A DNA stretch of 5,658 nt from Rhodospirillaceae bacterium (GTDB taxonomy: Bacteria > Pseudomonadota > Alphaproteobacteria > Rhodospirillales > 2-02-FULL-58-16). Within the stretch, counting starts at the first letter, position 1. Every line of letters starts with the position of its first letter. The notes beneath the pieces are model-generated. The model was not told the DNA's origin, did not search any database, and saw nothing but the letters and a program-made list of their open reading frames with translations. Below, piece after piece: positions 1-5,658 of this stretch. The stretch is taken from assembly GCA_013349695.1 (NCBI GenBank), contig DUZD01000110.1:1-5658 (forward strand), written 5' to 3'. Position numbers and translations under genes: made by a program.

Positions 1-264
1 GAACGGGATACGCCCAAGGTGCTGAAATCGTTCATGGAGAACTTCCATCCGAGAATGATCGGGTTGACCGGCAGTTCCGAACAGGTTGCGGCGGTGGCGA
101 AGATTTACCGTTTGTACTATGCAAAAGCCAGCGACGAGGACGACTACCTCATAGACCACCAGGCCTTCATCTACCTGATGGGCCCCGATGGGAAAATCAT
201 CACTTACTTCCCACACGGAATCGCGCCGGACGCCATAGCCACCAAGGTTCGGAAGCATTTGTAG
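1..264 (+). CDS. SCO1/SenC/PrrC-family copper chaperone, C-terminal part (5' end outside window)
   Basis: The reading frame is open from base 1 and ends at TAG 262-264, giving the last 87 residues. SCO proteins are membrane-anchored, thioredoxin-fold periplasmic proteins that help deliver copper to the CuA site of cytochrome c oxidase. The visible part opens with ERDTP, the usual SCO stretch after the 'DPxRDT' strand. It continues through FHPRMIGLTGS and the KIYRLYYAK helix, then reaches DHQAFIYLMGPDG. The His at partial residue 53 in that last motif is the conserved third copper ligand. The two Cys ligands (CxxxC) would lie upstream of the window. The internal GTG at 19 is not the start, because family similarity runs through the left edge. 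The C-terminus (VRKHL) is at the normal family position, so the gene appears intact at this end. The next gene on the strand is 384 bases away, so no operon is suggested. Confidence 0.93.
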   Translation, partial: ERDTPKVLKSFMENFHPRMIGLTGSSEQVAAVAKIYRLYYAKASDEDDYLIDHQAFIYLMGPDGKIITYFPHGIAPDAIATKVRKHL

Positions 265-382
265 GAACATGATCGATATGCGTATTGCGGTTCGAATTCC
301 ATTGCCGCGCATTGCAGTTGGAGGACACTATACGCATTTAAATTCCTATATCGAGAAATGGAGCCAGAGTCGATTTAATGGC

Positions 383-430
383 TCTCTGTGATCTCTGTGC
401 CTTATCGGCTTATTCTGTGTTCTTCTGTGT
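383..430 (+). repeat. short direct repeats of the (T)CTCTGTG type
   Basis: Two copies of TCTCTGTG lie at 383-390 and 392-399, nine bases apart. After a 13-base interruption come two copies of TTCTGTGT at 413-420 and 423-430, ten bases apart, followed by TGAAAAATGA. The four units share a TCTGTG core on the same strand. From memory, CTCTGTG-rich intergenic stretches recur in many unrelated bacterial genomes; I could not check this. No function is known to me. Confidence 0.55.
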
Positions 431-635
431 TGAAAAATGACGTTGCCCGCGGCCGCGAGATTCGTCCTTGCGTCCCCCACGCGATGCCGTAACAATTTAT
501 GAAAGTGGGCTTTTTCAATTCAAGCCTCCTTTGCCTGCGTTGCCGCCGCCGCATTCCAGGGGTTTACGGAATAGGGTAATTTTCAGTGGGATGATCCAAG
601 CAACTGCTGCTAAACAAGAACAGCCATCAGGCCAC

Positions 636-644
636 AGGGGAGGG
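636..644 (+). promoter_or_regulatory. ribosome binding site of the sensor gene
   Basis: The purine-rich AGGGGAGGG ends four bases before the ATG at 649. It is a good Shine-Dalgarno match and supports ATG 649 as the start. The first transmembrane segment then begins at about residue 17, as expected for a signal anchor. Confidence 0.75.
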
Positions 645-648
645 CGCC

Positions 649-2799
649 ATGGCCGATCAAGCCGAACCGGAAGCAAAAATCAGCGGACGCACGAACTGGA
701 TGGCCGTCGGCATCGGCGCCGCCATGCTGGCGGCGGCCGTGGCGGCGATTGCTTTCACTTTCTATTTCATTGGCCAGGAGCGTCAACGAGACTTGCAGGC
801 ATGGCAAGTCCGCCTGGGTATCGTCGCCGATAGCCGCTCGGCGGCCGTCAACGAGTGGGTGGAGCAGAACTTCGCCATCATGCGCGAGTTGACCGAAAAC
901 GCCTCGCTTCAGCTCTACATGACCGAATTGGCCATGGCCGAGGGGGACCGCTCGGATGTAACCGACGAACCGGCTCAGGCCAGCTACCTGCGCAATCTGT
1001 TGGTTGCGACGGCCGATCGTACCGGCTTCAAGCCGCCGGCGGCGGCCGGCGAAGTCGCCGCCAACATCGAAAGGGTCGGTGTCGCGGGAATTGGCCTTGT
1101 CGATGCCGGCGGCCGCTCCCTGGTCGGCACCCCCGGAATGCCGCCGGTGAGCGGAAAAATCCGCAAGGCGGTTGCCAAGGCCCTGTCCGGCGAACCGGCG
1201 ATGATCGATATCTACATGGGCGCCAGCAACTTGCCGACCATGGGCTTCTCCTTGCCGGTATTCGCCGTCCAGGACGAAAGCGAAGGCACCGAAGGCATCG
1301 GCGCCGTGGTCGGCATGCGAATCATCGGCAAGGAGCTTTTCGATCGCCTCGAACAACCGGGAGAAACCGAAGCGACAACCGAGACCTACCTTGTCCGGTC
1401 CGCTTCCAATATGGTGGAATACCTTTCGCCGCTGGCCGACGGCACGCCGCCGCTGAAACGCTCCCTGGCGCTCGACACGCCGGATCTGGCGGCTTCGTTC
1501 GCGCTGGCCACCCCCGGCGGCTTTGCCATAAAACAGGATTATGCGGGCGAGGAAGTGCTCGTAACCTCCAGGCCGATCGCCAATCTGCCTTGGCTGCTGG
1601 TCCGCAAAATCTCGCGGGCGGAGGCCCTCGCCGATACCGAATCCCGGCTGACAACCATCCTCACCGTGGCCTTGCTGGTCATCGGCGGCATTGGCGTCAC
1701 CATCGTCGCGGTGTGGCGCCACGGCAGTTCCCTGCGGGCGACGGCGGCGCTGGAAAAGTCCCGCATCGCCGCCGAGCGCTTCGAGAACATGTCCAAGTTC
1801 ATGCGCCTGGTCACCAACAGCCAGCCCACCGTCATCGCCGCTGTCGACGGCACCACCACCTATACCTTCGCCAATCAACCCGCCGCCGCCGAAGCCGGGA
1901 TTTCGGCCGAAGACATGCTCGGCAAGACCATGGCCAGCGTCATTGGTCCCATCAAGGCCAAGGTCTTCGCCGATATCAACGACCGCATCTTGAGGAATTT
2001 CGCCGATTCCGACGATACCGACAAGGAACGGCAAGCCCACATTACTACTCTCGGCGACGAAGGCGAGGAAGAAGACCTGCAAATCATCAAATCCGATCAT
2101 ATTCCTCTGCGCGGCGACCGGGATCATCCGCCCGGCGTGCTGATGATCCTTGACGATATCACCGAGTTGACCCGTGAACGCCGGCGCAGCGAACAGATGC
2201 TGAAGCAACTCATCAACACCCTGCTCAGCGTCATCGACCGGCGAGATCCCTTCTCGGCCCACCACTCGACGCGCGTCGCCGAGGTCTCCCTCGCCATTGC
2301 CGGGGAAATGAACACGCCGGAACTCGTCGGCAAGACGGCCGAAATCGCCGGCAGTCTGATGTATCTCGGAAAAATCTTCGTGCCGCCGGAATTGTTGACG
2401 AAGACAGGCAATCTTTTGCCCGAGGAACGCGACATGCTCGCCAACAGCTATTTGGTCAGCGCCGATCTCCTGAGAAGCGTGCCCTTCAACGGGCCGGTCG
2501 TCGATACCATTGAGCAAATGGGCGAGAAATGGGACGGCACCGGGCCGTTGAATCTGCACGGGGAGGAAATCATTCTACCGGCGCGTGTCCTCGCCGTCGC
2601 CAACGCCTTCGTCGGCATGATCAGCCCGCGCGCTTATCGCGGCGCCATGACTTTTGAGAAGGTCTCGAGGATTCTTTTGGGGGAATCCAACAGCAAATTC
2701 GATCGCAAGCCGATATCCGCCCTCATCAATTTCCTGGATAACCGGGGCGGCACGGAAGCGTGGGCCCACTACCGCGAACGCTCCGAGAACGCGGACTAG
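649..2799 (+). CDS. membrane sensor with Cache-like, PAS and degenerate HD-GYP domains
   Basis: 716 residues. A short cytoplasmic N-terminus precedes TM1 (about 17-41). A periplasmic region of about 290 residues follows, and its end (DYAGEEVLVTSRPIANLPW, then LLVRKISRAEALA, to residue 327) is typical of double-Cache ligand sensors. TM2 is about 333-355. A PAS-like domain spans about 384-505, then a linker helix, then an HD-GYP-like domain (about 520-698). Canonical HD-GYP enzymes hydrolyse cyclic di-GMP at a two- or three-metal site. Here His539 of the HSxRV motif remains. The HD pair, however, is Met571-Tyr572 (MYLGK for HDIGK), the next His is Ser600, the HH pair is Met624-Gly625, and the late Asp is Asn652. 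WDGxG survives (628-632) but the Tyr of GYP is absent. The fold signature persists (VPPELLTKTG; ARVLAVAN; RAYRGAMTFEKV). Catalysis is therefore unlikely; a signal-relaying or binding role is inferred. The reading frame is intact, so this is not a decayed gene. No partner gene is adjacent. The stop codon lies inside the terminal repeat of the following element. Confidence 0.9.
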   Translation: MADQAEPEAKISGRTNWMAVGIGAAMLAAAVAAIAFTFYFIGQERQRDLQAWQVRLGIVADSRSAAVNEWVEQNFAIMRELTENASLQLYMTELAMAEGDRSDVTDEPAQASYLRNLLVATADRTGFKPPAAAGEVAANIERVGVAGIGLVDAGGRSLVGTPGMPPVSGKIRKAVAKALSGEPAMIDIYMGASNLPTMGFSLPVFAVQDESEGTEGIGAVVGMRIIGKELFDRLEQPGETEATTETYLVRSASNMVEYLSPLADGTPPLKRSLALDTPDLAASFALATPGGFAIKQDYAGEEVLVTSRPIANLPWLLVRKISRAEALADTESRLTTILTVALLVIGGIGVTIVAVWRHGSSLRATAALEKSRIAAERFENMSKFMRLVTNSQPTVIAAVDGTTTYTFANQPAAAEAGISAEDMLGKTMASVIGPIKAKVFADINDRILRNFADSDDTDKERQAHITTLGDEGEEEDLQIIKSDHIPLRGDRDHPPGVLMILDDITELTRERRRSEQMLKQLINTLLSVIDRRDPFSAHHSTRVAEVSLAIAGEMNTPELVGKTAEIAGSLMYLGKIFVPPELLTKTGNLLPEERDMLANSYLVSADLLRSVPFNGPVVDTIEQMGEKWDGTGPLNLHGEEIILPARVLAVANAFVGMISPRAYRGAMTFEKVSRILLGESNSKFDRKPISALINFLDNRGGTEAWAHYRERSENAD

Positions 2800-2830
2800 T
2801 ACGCCCCGGCGGGATTCCTGACCCCATACG

Positions 2831-2927
2831 ATCGCTTTTCCCGCTCTCCCGGTAGGAGCGGACGCGCCGGCGATGCTGGGTGCATCGTCAAGCGTTCGTG
2901 ACGCCCCGGGAGAGCGGGAAAAGCGAT
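2831..2927. repeat. first internal hairpin of the element (22-bp perfect stem)
   Basis: Bases 2831-2852 are an exact reverse complement of 2906-2927; the stem includes CGCTTTTCCCGCTCTCCCGG. The 53-base loop carries smaller stems: CGATGC (2871-2876) with GCATCG (2882-2887) around a five-base loop, and CGTCA (2886-2890) with TGACG (2899-2903). The last two stems overlap by two bases and so are alternatives at that point. The outer strand of this stem abuts the terminal repeat with no gap. No T-tract follows, so it is not a classical intrinsic terminator. Confidence 0.8.
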
Positions 2928-2935
2928 CCGGAGGG

Positions 2936-3030
2936 CGGGCTTCCGAGCTTCCCGGACTGCGTTGCGAGGCGCTTGTGATGGATTGACATCACGGCGCGCC
3001 ACGCGCCTAGCCGGGAAACTCGGAAGCCCG
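2936..3030. repeat. second internal hairpin of the element (19 of 20 bp stem)
   Basis: Bases 2936-2955 (CGGGCTTCCGAGCTTCCCGG) pair with 3011-3030 at 19 of 20 positions. Inside are AGGCGC (2967-2972) with GCGCCT (3003-3008), and GTGATG (2975-2980) with CATCAC (2987-2992) around a six-base loop. The arm therefore forms a stepped hairpin. It abuts the right terminal repeat directly at 3030/3031. Confidence 0.8.
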
Positions 3031-3094
3031 TCGTATGGGGTCAGGAATCCCGCAGGGGTGTACTAGTGACAGCAACGCCGGCGGCGGGAGATGG

Positions 3095-4477
3095 TCAGGT
3101 TTCCACCTCGGAAATGAAGTCCTGATATTTGCCGGAGGCGGATCTGGCGATCTCCTCGTGATAAGTGAAGGTGACCTCGAACGGGTGGCCGAGCTTGTTG
3201 ACGATCCACTTCCGCAGACGGTCCTCCTCTTCCGGCGTCAGGTCGCGTTCGACGACGAGCCTGGATTCAATGGATTGCAGGTTCTTTTGTACAAACTGGT
3301 ATTGCCTGATCGGGGCAATATCGAGAAATGCGCCGATATTCTCGCTGCTCAGCAGGGTCCAATGCCTCTCCCCGGAAGGCAGGACCACCATGTTCTGGAC
3401 CCGTCCCAGTATACGGCGCAGCACCGGCAACCCCCGTCCGCACGAACAGCTTTCGCCGACTTCCGCGTAGTCGCCGATTTCGTAGCGGAGCAACGGCATG
3501 GCGAAGTTGTGCAGCGGGGTGACGACAACCTTGCCGACCTCGCCGGGAGCACAGGCGCGCCCCCGGTCGTCGACGATCTCCACCAGAACCCCCTCGGCCT
3601 GGACATGATGGTGCTCATGATCGGGGCACTGCAGGGCCATGTAGCCCACTTCCCGTGAGCTGTAGAGATCAATCACCGGCACCCCCCAGGCTTGGCGGCA
3701 GGCGGCTCTGATCTCGGCGCCGAGAACCTCCGAGATGGCCTGGACTTGACGTAAATTCCGAAGCTTGATCCCCTTCTCAAGGCAATGGTTGGCCAGACGC
3801 AGAACGTTGCTCGGAAAGGTCAGAAGATATGCCGGATTCTGCCGTTGCAGCCATTCGACCTGTTGTTCCACCGTACAGTTGATGTTGAGAGAGATAGCCG
3901 GGGCGGCGTTGAAGATCGCGTCGCTGCCGAATCCCCACCTGCCGACGGATCCATCGGGATAGGGAGAGACGCCCTCCTTGGCGCTGCGGATGGCGGCGAG
4001 TTTTTGGGTCGGATCACGGCGGTGCCATAAATGGTCGCGCAGGGTGAAGGATTCCCAAAACAGACCCGTTAGCTCCGTACGCAGCGAACCGATCGGCTTT
4101 CCCGTCGAACCGGATGTGAAGATCGTCGATACTTTGCCATGGCCGTCCGGGACTCGGGTGCTGTGCAGCGCCGGACCGGCGGCCTGGATATCCTGGCGTT
4201 GGAGCAATGGAATCCCCGCCCATTGCTCGGGCGTGAGCGGAGCTTTCGCCGTAAGTCCGGCTTTTCGCAGCCGCTCCCGGTAGAACGGCACGGTGCGGTA
4301 GGCATGGACGAGCAGGCGACCCAACTGCCGGAACTGCAGGCCACGGATTTTCTCGGACGGCCACCACTGGCTATGCTCGAGTTGGAACAGAATGGCCAGA
4401 ATCGCCGTCACCCTTCGTCCCGGCAGGCTGGGCCAGACTATTCCTTCAACCGACGACTTAGGCACAAACACTGACAT
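3095..4477 (-). CDS. phenylacetate-CoA ligase (PaaK)/CapK-family adenylate-forming enzyme
   Basis: 460 residues. The family activates a carboxylate with ATP to an acyl-adenylate and usually transfers it to CoA in the cytoplasm. The N-terminal region (LRRL/AYRTVPFYRERLRKAGL type, about 45-75) and IPLLQRQDI (89-97) are typical of PaaK/CapK proteins. The ATP-binding loop FTSGSTGKP is at 120-128, and the YSSREVGY adenine-pocket motif is at 272-279. RYEIGDYAEVG (331-341) holds the ribose-binding Asp. GRVQNMVVLPSG (358-369) is the hinge region. RSASGK (445-450) carries the expected catalytic Lys450. Cys284, several His at 287-291, and Cys344/Cys346 of CSCGRGLP sit where this family often has conserved Cys/His. 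All core motifs are present, so it should be active. The substrate cannot be read from sequence; CapK-like members occur in polysaccharide clusters as well as aromatic catabolism, and no such genes are visible here. The ATG at 4477 has no clear Shine-Dalgarno sequence, so the exact start is uncertain. The gene is convergent with the sensor gene and 235 bases downstream of the RTX gene. Confidence 0.9.
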   Translation of the reverse strand: MSVFVPKSSVEGIVWPSLPGRRVTAILAILFQLEHSQWWPSEKIRGLQFRQLGRLLVHAYRTVPFYRERLRKAGLTAKAPLTPEQWAGIPLLQRQDIQAAGPALHSTRVPDGHGKVSTIFTSGSTGKPIGSLRTELTGLFWESFTLRDHLWHRRDPTQKLAAIRSAKEGVSPYPDGSVGRWGFGSDAIFNAAPAISLNINCTVEQQVEWLQRQNPAYLLTFPSNVLRLANHCLEKGIKLRNLRQVQAISEVLGAEIRAACRQAWGVPVIDLYSSREVGYMALQCPDHEHHHVQAEGVLVEIVDDRGRACAPGEVGKVVVTPLHNFAMPLLRYEIGDYAEVGESCSCGRGLPVLRRILGRVQNMVVLPSGERHWTLLSSENIGAFLDIAPIRQYQFVQKNLQSIESRLVVERDLTPEEEDRLRKWIVNKLGHPFEVTFTYHEEIARSASGKYQDFISEVET

Positions 4478-4712
4478 GGAAAGTTATCGGTGGCTTGCTG
4501 TTTCGTGGATTCGCGCGCCTCGCTTGACGCGCCGGGGCCTTGGCTTCATGGCCTGTCCCTGATCCGGCGTTTTCTTTCCGGGCATGACAGTCAGCGTGAT
4601 GGTAGCGCAAAACGGCGCCCCCGGCCAACCGCGCCGTTCCCCAAACGAACACCGGGCCGACGAACCTGGCGGCCAAAGGGATGGGTGGATTTTTTCTGAA
4701 ACGCCGGACGAA
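4478..4712. other. non-coding gap between the RTX gene and the ligase gene
   Basis: I see no gene, clear promoter or intrinsic terminator. The only small candidate is a 33-codon minus-strand ORF (4585 to 4484) encoding a basic peptide (MPGKKTPDQGQAMK start), ending six bases before the ligase ATG. It lacks a ribosome binding site and is not recognisable. A weak stem (ggcc...ggcc at 4655-4674) lies downstream of the RTX stop without a T-tract in that direction. Confidence 0.5.
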
Positions 4713-5658
4713 TCAGGAGCTGCCGTCAAACGAGACGGTGATCGTATCGTCGGCGTTAGTGGTTACCGAGTAGCCGCTGTCGGCGTTCGCCTCGTCATCG
4801 TTTCTGGCTTTTTCCAAGGCTGTTTTCAGGTCCTCGGCATCGGCGTTCTTCACTTTCACCGAAACGCCGTCTTCGGAACCAAAAGTAATGACCGCGTCAT
4901 CACCGGCGTCTACCACGTTCATCTGGCTGATGTCGAATTCCGTACCCTCGAACATCAGCATGTCGCCGATGCCGAAGTCCTCGACGGTGTCCGAACCGTC
5001 GCCGGCATGGAAGACGAAGGTATCGGCGCCCTCGCCGCCCCACAGACTGTCGTCGCCGGCGCCGCCGTCGAGGAAATCGTCGTTCTTGCCCCCGTCCAGA
5101 CTGTCGTCGCCGGCGCCGCCGTCGAGGAAATCGTCCTTCTTGCCCCCGTCCAGACTGTCGTCGCCGGCGCCGCCATGGAGCGTGTCCTTGCCGCCACCAC
5201 CGGTAAGCGTATCGTCGCCGGCGCCGCCGTCGAGGAAATCGTCCTTCTTGCCGCCGTCCAGCGTGTCGTCGCCGGCGCTGCCGGAGAGATAGTCGCCGCC
5301 GCCGCCGCCGTCCAATATGTCGTCGCCGGCGGCGCCATAGAGCTCATCGGCGCCCTCGCCGCCCCACAGACTGTCATCGCCACCGCCGCCGGTGAGAGTA
5401 TCGTCGCCCGAGGTTCCGGTGATGGTCTGATCGGGATCGGAGTCGGGTGTCACCGTGAGGTTGAAGACGGCGCTCGGCAGAGTCGTCGTGCCGTCGCTCA
5501 CCGTGAACGTGAGCGAGGTCGAGCTGTTCTCCGAACCGTCGTGCTCGTAGGACACCAAGCCCTCGTCCAACTGCGCCTGGGTGAAGCTCGCCGCCACGAC
5601 ACCAGCAACCAATATCATGCCCGTGCCGAGACCGCTCACCGTGTAGACGAGATCGCTG
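4713..5658 (-). CDS. RTX-type (hemolysin-type Ca-binding repeat) secreted protein, C-terminal part
   Basis: The frame is open to the right edge and stops at TGA (4715-4713), giving the last 314 residues. The GTG at 5639 is not taken as the start, because the repeat domain begins upstream of it. Residues 1-70 (SDLVYTVSG..., then FTQAQLDEGLVSYEHDGSE and FTVSDGTT) match a CSPG/Cadherin_3-type repeat as found in large bacterial adhesins. Residues about 81-215 are 15 consecutive RTX nonapeptides (GGxGxDxLx), which bind calcium as a parallel beta-roll outside the cell. A capping segment FHAGDGSDTVEDFGIGD follows, then an acidic C-terminal region of about 80 residues ending in TITVSFDGSS. That end is consistent with an uncleaved type I (ABC/TolC) secretion signal. 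Three nonapeptides have Lys or Lys-Asn in place of xG (GGKKDDFLD twice, GGKNDDFLD once). Whether the full protein is an adhesin, enzyme or toxin depends on the missing N-terminal part; the CSPG repeat favours an adhesin. No secretion genes are in the window. Confidence 0.93.
   Translation of the reverse strand, partial: SDLVYTVSGLGTGMILVAGVVAASFTQAQLDEGLVSYEHDGSENSSTSLTFTVSDGTTTLPSAVFNLTVTPDSDPDQTITGTSGDDTLTGGGGDDSLWGGEGADELYGAAGDDILDGGGGGDYLSGSAGDDTLDGGKKDDFLDGGAGDDTLTGGGGKDTLHGGAGDDSLDGGKKDDFLDGGAGDDSLDGGKNDDFLDGGAGDDSLWGGEGADTFVFHAGDGSDTVEDFGIGDMLMFEGTEFDISQMNVVDAGDDAVITFGSEDGVSVKVKNADAEDLKTALEKARNDDEANADSGYSVTTNADDTITVSFDGSS
5006..5383 (-). repeat. 54-bp tandem repeat array encoding paired RTX nonapeptides
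   Basis: Units of 54 bp (18 codons, two nonapeptides) start at 5060, 5114, 5168, 5222, 5276 and 5330, with a seventh register at 5006. The units at 5060 and 5114 are nearly identical over their whole length, and 5222 is close to them; the others have diverged more. A 30-base stretch at 5022-5051 is identical to 5346-5375, exactly six units (324 bp) apart. The array is in frame throughout, so gain or loss of units would keep the reading frame. Confidence 0.85.

Larger units (their letters stand above)
265..648. other. non-coding stretch between the SCO gene and the sensor gene
   Basis: I see no credible gene here. Frames are short and the one long plus frame (468-833) runs into the sensor gene out of frame. 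The left half is clearly more AT-rich than the flanking genes and contains the CTCTGTG-type repeats listed separately. A weak 6-bp stem (361-366 with 379-384, loop 12) precedes those repeats but has no T-tract, so I do not call it a terminator. A 10-bp perfect palindrome, cgcggccgcg, lies at 448-457. A poor promoter-like pair, TTGCCG (540-545) and TTTACG (563-568) with 17-bp spacing, lies upstream of the sensor gene. Its -10 match is too weak to call as a promoter. Confidence 0.6.
2795..3067. mobile_element. MITE-like non-coding element with 37-bp terminal inverted repeats
   Basis: The left end (2795-2831) and right end (3031-3067) are inverted copies matching at 35 of 37 positions. Their inner parts both contain GGGATTCCTGACCCC or its complement. 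Between them lie two further long hairpins (2831-2927 and 2936-3030), with only eight bases between the two. Nearly the whole 273 bases can thus fold as a three-way junction. No credible ORF is present. Both outer ends are ACTAGT, a palindrome, so the target duplication cannot be sized: TA, CTAG and ACTAGT all fit. TA within CTAG is the usual target of IS630/Tc1-type transposases, and YTAR four-base targets are known for IS5-type elements, so a non-autonomous derivative of such an element is plausible. It separates two convergent genes and may also serve as a two-way terminator. Other possibilities are an intergenic palindromic repeat unit or a structured RNA. Confidence 0.65.

Noticed and set aside
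361..384. Terminator for the SCO gene
   Set aside because: The stem is only six base pairs with a 12-base loop and no following T-tract, about 100 bases beyond the stop.
468..833. 121-codon plus frame starting in the intergenic region
   Set aside because: It overlaps the sensor gene by 185 bases out of frame, and the product is Arg/His/Gly-rich without motifs.
855..2153. 432-codon open frame on the plus strand inside the sensor gene
   Set aside because: It is an out-of-frame shadow with an Arg/Gly-rich product and no family resemblance.
610..2559. 649-codon open frame on the minus strand opposite the sensor gene
   Set aside because: It lies entirely antisense to a gene with clear domains. 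Its product is low-complexity Gly/Asp/Arg-rich with no recognisable motif, as expected from high-GC codon bias on the opposite strand.
2795..3067. Integron attC site, riboswitch or simple intrinsic terminator
   Set aside because: There is no GTTRRRY-type core site and no T-tract after any stem. The element lies after the stop codons of two convergent genes rather than in a leader. Long near-perfect terminal repeats fit an insertion better.
3035..3658. 207-codon plus frame opposite the ligase gene
   Set aside because: It is antisense to a motif-complete gene and starts inside the right terminal repeat of the structured element.
4484..4585. 33-codon basic peptide ORF upstream of the ligase
   Set aside because: It has no ribosome binding site and no recognisable family. 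Mentioned only as a possible coupling leader.
5637..5639. GTG as the start of the RTX protein
   Set aside because: The frame stays open to the window edge, and the CSPG-type repeat (SDLVYTVSG) begins before this codon, so the protein continues outside the window.

Overview
The window is high-GC bacterial DNA. It most resembles an alphaproteobacterium of the Rhodospirillales type, judged from the style of the SCO protein, the Cache/PAS/HD regulator and the type I-secreted repeat protein. That placement is an inference from protein character and base composition; there is no marker gene to fix the taxon.

Layout from left to right. (1) Positions 1-264 hold the 3' end of a plus-strand SCO1/SenC copper-chaperone gene. 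(2) A 384-base non-coding stretch (265-648) includes short CTCTGTG-type direct repeats. (3) Positions 649-2799 encode a 716-residue membrane-anchored sensor: TM - periplasmic double-Cache-like region - TM - PAS - HD-GYP-like output domain. The output domain keeps the overall HD-GYP pattern but has lost nearly all metal-binding residues, so it reads as a pseudo-enzyme. (4) Positions 2795-3067 form a compact non-coding element with 37-base near-perfect terminal inverted repeats. These enclose two further long hairpins, so almost the whole element can fold into a three-way junction. Both ends lie in ACTAGT, and the left end overlaps the regulator's stop codon. It looks like a MITE-type insertion between two convergent genes. 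(5) Positions 3095-4477 on the minus strand encode a PaaK/CapK-type AMP-forming acyl/aryl-CoA ligase. (6) A 235-base gap (4478-4712) holds nothing clearly recognisable. (7) From 4713 to the right edge, on the minus strand, is the C-terminal part of a large RTX-type protein: a CSPG/Cadherin_3-like repeat, then 15 Ca-binding nonapeptides and a C-terminal secretion region. It is built on a 54-bp tandem DNA repeat.

There is no evident single pathway. The genes look like independent units: copper delivery to cytochrome oxidase, a signalling protein, an orphan ligase and a secreted surface protein. The two observations most worth following are the structured 273-bp element and the degenerate HD-GYP output domain.
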